Assembly (NCBI RefSeq): GCF_019890635.1
Contig: NZ_JAIOAB010000016.1
Location: forward strand, 56,366-120,365
Reading direction: 5' to 3'
DNA from: Streptomyces sennicomposti
GTDB lineage: Bacteria; Actinomycetota; Actinomycetes; Streptomycetales; Streptomycetaceae
DNA length: 64,000 bases
The stretch's first letter is position 1. Every line of letters begins with the position of its first letter. The notes below the pieces were generated by a model. That model did no database searches. It was not told where the DNA came from and was given only the letters and a program-made list of their open reading frames with translations. The position numbers and the translations under genes were made by a program. Positions 61,371 to 64,000 of the stretch are shown here, piece after piece.

Positions 61371-62108
61371 ATGGAGCAGACACACACCTCGCACAACGGC
61401 ACGACGGCCGGCCCGGGCGCACAGCGCCGGGTCCTGGTCGTCGAGGACGATCAGACCATCCTGGACGCCATCGCCACCCGCCTGCGGGCCGAGGGGTTCC
61501 TGGTGCAGACGGCGGGCGACGGCCCGGCCGCCGTCGACACCGCCGAGGCCTGGCAGCCCGATCTGCTGATCCTCGACATCATGCTGCCCGGTTTCGACGG
61601 CCTGGAGGTGTGCCGCCGGGTGCAGGCGCAGCGGCCGGTGCCGGTGCTGATGCTCACCGCGCGCGACGACGAGACCGACATGCTGGTCGGGCTCGGGGTG
61701 GGCGCCGACGACTACATGACCAAGCCGTTCTCGATGCGGGAGCTGGCAGCGCGCGTGCATGTGCTGCTGCGCCGCATGGAGCGGGCCGCGCTGGCCGCCG
61801 CGACGCCGCGCAGCGGCATCCTGCGCCTGGGCGAGCTGGAGATCGACCACGCGCAGCGCAGGGTGCGGGTGCGCAGCGAGGACGTGCACCTCACGCCCAC
61901 CGAGTTCGACCTGCTGGTGTGCCTGGCGAACACCCCGCGCGCGGTGCTCTCCCGCGAGCAGCTGCTGGCCGAGGTGTGGGACTGGGCGGACGCCTCCGGC
62001 ACCCGGACCGTCGACAGCCACATCAAGGCGCTGCGCCGGAAGATCGGCGCCGAGCGGATCCGCACGGTGCACGGCGTGGGCTACGCGCTGGAGACGCCGA
62101 CCCCATGA
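61371..62108 (+). CDS. OmpR-family response regulator
   Basis: 245 residues. The receiver domain has the acidic pair in VLVVEDDQTI, phospho-acceptor D69 in LLILDIMLPGFDG, T in MLTARDDETD and K in YMTKPFSMRE. The winged-helix effector domain follows, with SGILRLGELEIDHAQRRVRV, LTPTEFDLLVCLANTPRAVL and TVDSHIKALRRKIGAERIRT. The gene overlaps its kinase partner (ATGA at 62105), a cognate pair. From memory it corresponds to a conserved Streptomyces system just upstream of the 2-oxoglutarate dehydrogenase gene. Confidence 0.96.
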   Translation: MEQTHTSHNGTTAGPGAQRRVLVVEDDQTILDAIATRLRAEGFLVQTAGDGPAAVDTAEAWQPDLLILDIMLPGFDGLEVCRRVQAQRPVPVLMLTARDDETDMLVGLGVGADDYMTKPFSMRELAARVHVLLRRMERAALAAATPRSGILRLGELEIDHAQRRVRVRSEDVHLTPTEFDLLVCLANTPRAVLSREQLLAEVWDWADASGTRTVDSHIKALRRKIGAERIRTVHGVGYALETPTP

Positions 62109-63415
62109 GCGCGGGGCGGCCGGCCGCACGGCGGGACCGGCGGGAACCCCCGCGCGGGCAGCGTGGCGAGAGCGCGCGCCGGGAGCGGCGGGCGGCCCGC
62201 GAGGGCGGACGCGGTGCGGGACGTGGTGACGGACGCGAAGGCGCGCACCCGGCCCCGGACGGGACGGTGAACGGCTCCCCCGCCCGGTTCAGGCCCGGTC
62301 CGCCGGCCCTGGGCGGCGGTTCCCCGGCCGGGGGCCGCGGCGGCTTCCGCGCGCGGATCAGGCTCGGCTTCTCGGTGAAGACCAAGCTCGGCGCGCTGGT
62401 GGTCATCTCGGTGCTGATCACGACGGGTCTGTCGATGATCGCGGTGCACACCCGCACCGAGCTGCGCTTCATCATGGTGTTCTCGATGATCGCCACCCTG
62501 CTCATCACGCAGTTCGTGGCGCACTCGCTCACCGCGCCGCTGGACGAGATGAACGCCGTGGCCGGCTCGATCTCGCACGGCGACTACACCCGCCGGGTGC
62601 GCGAGAACCGCCGGGACGAACTCGGCGACCTGGCGCAGACGATCAACCGCATGGCGGACGAGCTGGCGGCCCAGGACCAGCAGCGCAAGGAGCTGGTGGC
62701 GAACGTCTCGCACGAGCTGCGCACCCCGATCGCGGGTCTGCGCGCGGTGCTGGAGAACATCGTGGACGGGGTCACCGAGCCCGACGCGGAGACCATGCGC
62801 ACCGCCCTGAAGCAGACCGAGCGGCTCGGCCGGCTGGTGGAGACGCTGCTGGACCTGTCCCGGCTGGACAACGGCGTCGTGCCGCTGAAGATGCGCCGGT
62901 TCGAGGTGTGGCCGTATCTGTCGGGGGTGCTGAAGGAGGCCAACATGGTCGCCTCCGCGCGCGCGGAGATGGCCTCCGGCTCCGGCAGCCACACCCGTAC
63001 GGACGTCCATCTGGTGCTGGACGTGTCCCCGCCCGAGCTGACGGCGCACGCCGACCCCGAGCGGGTCCACCAGGTGCTCGCCAATCTGATCGACAACGCC
63101 GTCAAGCACAGCCCGCCGCACGGCCGGGTGACGGTGAAGGCGCGGCGCGGTCCGCAGCCGGAGTCGCTGGAGCTGGAGGTCCTCGACGAGGGGCCCGGCA
63201 TCCCCCGCTCCGAGTGGCACCGTGTCTTCGAGCGCTTCAACCGGGGCCAGGTGAGCCGGCCGCACGGTCCGGGCAGCGACGGCGGGACCGGCCTCGGGCT
63301 GGCGATCGCGCGCTGGGCGGTGGATCTGCACGGCGGCCGGATCGGGGTGGCCGAATCCGAGCGGGGCTGCCGGATCCTCATCACCCTTCCAGGGCTTCCC
63401 TCAGTTCAAAGTTGA
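62105..63415 (+). CDS. Sensor histidine kinase, partner of the OmpR regulator
   Basis: 436 residues. The first 85 are a basic Gly/Arg-rich cytoplasmic leader. Two adjacent membrane segments at about 99-117 and 122-140 (LVVISVLITTGLSMIAVHT, FIMVFSMIATLLITQFV) leave only about five residues outside, so sensing is probably intramembrane. HAMP follows (VAHSLTAPLDEMNAVAGSIS). H203 in VSHELRTPIAGLRA is the phospho-acceptor. N box is VLANLIDNAVKHSPPHG, G1 VLDEGPGI, F box WHRVFERFNRG and G2 GGTGLGLAIA. The start ATG overlaps the regulator's stop. Confidence 0.94.
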   Translation: MSAGRPAARRDRREPPRGQRGESARRERRAAREGGRGAGRGDGREGAHPAPDGTVNGSPARFRPGPPALGGGSPAGGRGGFRARIRLGFSVKTKLGALVVISVLITTGLSMIAVHTRTELRFIMVFSMIATLLITQFVAHSLTAPLDEMNAVAGSISHGDYTRRVRENRRDELGDLAQTINRMADELAAQDQQRKELVANVSHELRTPIAGLRAVLENIVDGVTEPDAETMRTALKQTERLGRLVETLLDLSRLDNGVVPLKMRRFEVWPYLSGVLKEANMVASARAEMASGSGSHTRTDVHLVLDVSPPELTAHADPERVHQVLANLIDNAVKHSPPHGRVTVKARRGPQPESLELEVLDEGPGIPRSEWHRVFERFNRGQVSRPHGPGSDGGTGLGLAIARWAVDLHGGRIGVAESERGCRILITLPGLPSVQS

Positions 63416-63696
63416 CGTAAAGTTCGAGCCGGAACCACAAGATCCACGAGCATCCGGGCAGACGGACACGTGTGATCAGGCAGGGGACCGCGCCCCGCAC
63501 GGGCCGGACCCGGGTCCGCCCTTCCCGCGCTCAGGCGAACCACGCTTGTTTCCCGCCATTTCAAGCCCCGAAACACAGCTTTCGATGTGACTTACGCGAC
63601 GATGAACCGGCCCGACCTGACCTTCCCCCTCCGGGAGGCGTAGCCTTTATTCCCGCTGTCCATCACCTTGTGAAGCGGAAGAGGGCGGTTGCCGCC
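63416..63696. other. Intergenic region upstream of kgd
   Basis: About 280 bases with no gene recognised. The stretch from 63540 to 63610 is less GC-rich (CCATTTCAAGCCCCGAAACA), suggesting promoter DNA for the 2-oxoglutarate enzyme. Confidence 0.45.
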
Positions 63697-64000
63697 GTGT
63701 CGCCACAGTCCCCCAGTAACTCGAGCATCTCCACCGAGACCAGCCAGGACGGGAAGAACCCCGCGGCGGCCTTCGGTGCCAACGAGTGGCTCGTCGACGA
63801 GATCTATCAGCAGTACCTCCAGGACCCGAACTCCGTAGACCGCGCCTGGTGGGACTTCTTCGCCGACTACAAGCCGGGGGCCGCCGCGGCTGACTCCTCG
63901 GCCCCGTCGAGTCCCGCGGCCGCGGGGGCCGCGGGAGCCGGCACGACGTCCCAGGCGGCGCCCTGCTGCCCACCCGCTGGCGCATGTCCGCCCGCACCGG
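63697..64000 (+). CDS. kgd: 2-oxoglutarate dehydrogenase/decarboxylase E1 (Kgd/SucA type), N-terminal fragment
   Basis: The gene runs off the right edge; 101 residues are visible. SPQSPSNSSISTETSQDGKN leads to NEWLVDEIYQQYLQDPNSVD and RAWWDFFADY, the N-terminal E1o segment in actinobacteria that precedes the fused acyltransferase and thiamine-diphosphate domains. It belongs to the TCA cycle. The GTG at 63697 matches the conserved N-terminus; an in-frame GTG at 63670 would add nine residues. The last residues (APCCPPAGACPPA) are Cys/Pro-rich, unusual for this linker. Confidence 0.9.
   Translation, partial: MSPQSPSNSSISTETSQDGKNPAAAFGANEWLVDEIYQQYLQDPNSVDRAWWDFFADYKPGAAAADSSAPSSPAAAGAAGAGTTSQAAPCCPPAGACPPAP

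Overview
This window is chromosomal DNA of a Streptomyces (or very close actinomycete). The evidence is very high G+C with GC-rich third positions, many GTG starts, a four-gene conservon (CvnA-D), a Kgd/SucA-type 2-oxoglutarate enzyme, Lon preceded by an HspR-type operator, a two-gene NHEJ set, and a tRNA-Arg that serves as an integration site. From memory, the order of core genes resembles a block of the S. coelicolor chromosome read backwards. This is a recollection, not a search.

Layout. (1) 1-5.4 kb, minus strand: aspartate-family amino-acid genes (thrC fragment, hom, lysA) with an ArgRS-derived protein (nrtL) and a single-domain response regulator. (2) 5.74-16.44 kb: a 10.7-kb element inserted at the 3' end of tRNA-Arg(CCG), bounded by a 45-bp direct repeat with one mismatch. 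Its left part has decayed: integrase, one GntR gene, an ATPase and a small zinc-knuckle gene each carry a frameshift. The middle holds an intact GntR regulator with candidate operators and a DUF1152 gene. The right part is clearly lower in G+C and carries an EVE-like gene and a two-gene type III-like restriction-modification system. (3) 16.9-26.9 kb: a conflict or stress island with a RES/Xre-type toxin-antitoxin pair, a caspase-STAND ATPase overlapping a WD40 protein, a divergent LCAT-like lipase, and a TerD protein fused to a probable PD-(D/E)XK nuclease domain. (4) 27-44 kb: a ketosynthase with an N-terminal extension, Ku and LigD polymerase, a NERD-like protein, a phosphatase, a lipoprotein/histidine-kinase pair, a 44-bp tandem repeat array, a SEDS/PBP2 pair, two diiron proteins and a TetR regulator. 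(5) 44.6-56.7 kb: an NlpC/P60 hydrolase, a StyA-like flavoprotein behind the conservon, a PP2C-like phosphatase, MarR and GH25 lysozyme. (6) 56.7-64 kb: lon, a rhomboid-like protein, a spermidine-synthase-like methyltransferase fold, an OmpR-type two-component system and the start of kgd.

How it fits together. The core genes are housekeeping: amino-acid supply, cell-wall synthesis and remodelling, proteolysis, DNA end joining and signalling. The two accessory zones (the tRNA-Arg element and the caspase/WD40/lipase/TerD island) look devoted to genome defence or programmed cell death. The best candidate for an undescribed system is the divergent caspase-STAND + WD40 / LCAT-lipase module with the adjoining TerD-nuclease. 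Its members are recognisable families, but the combination is not one I can name.
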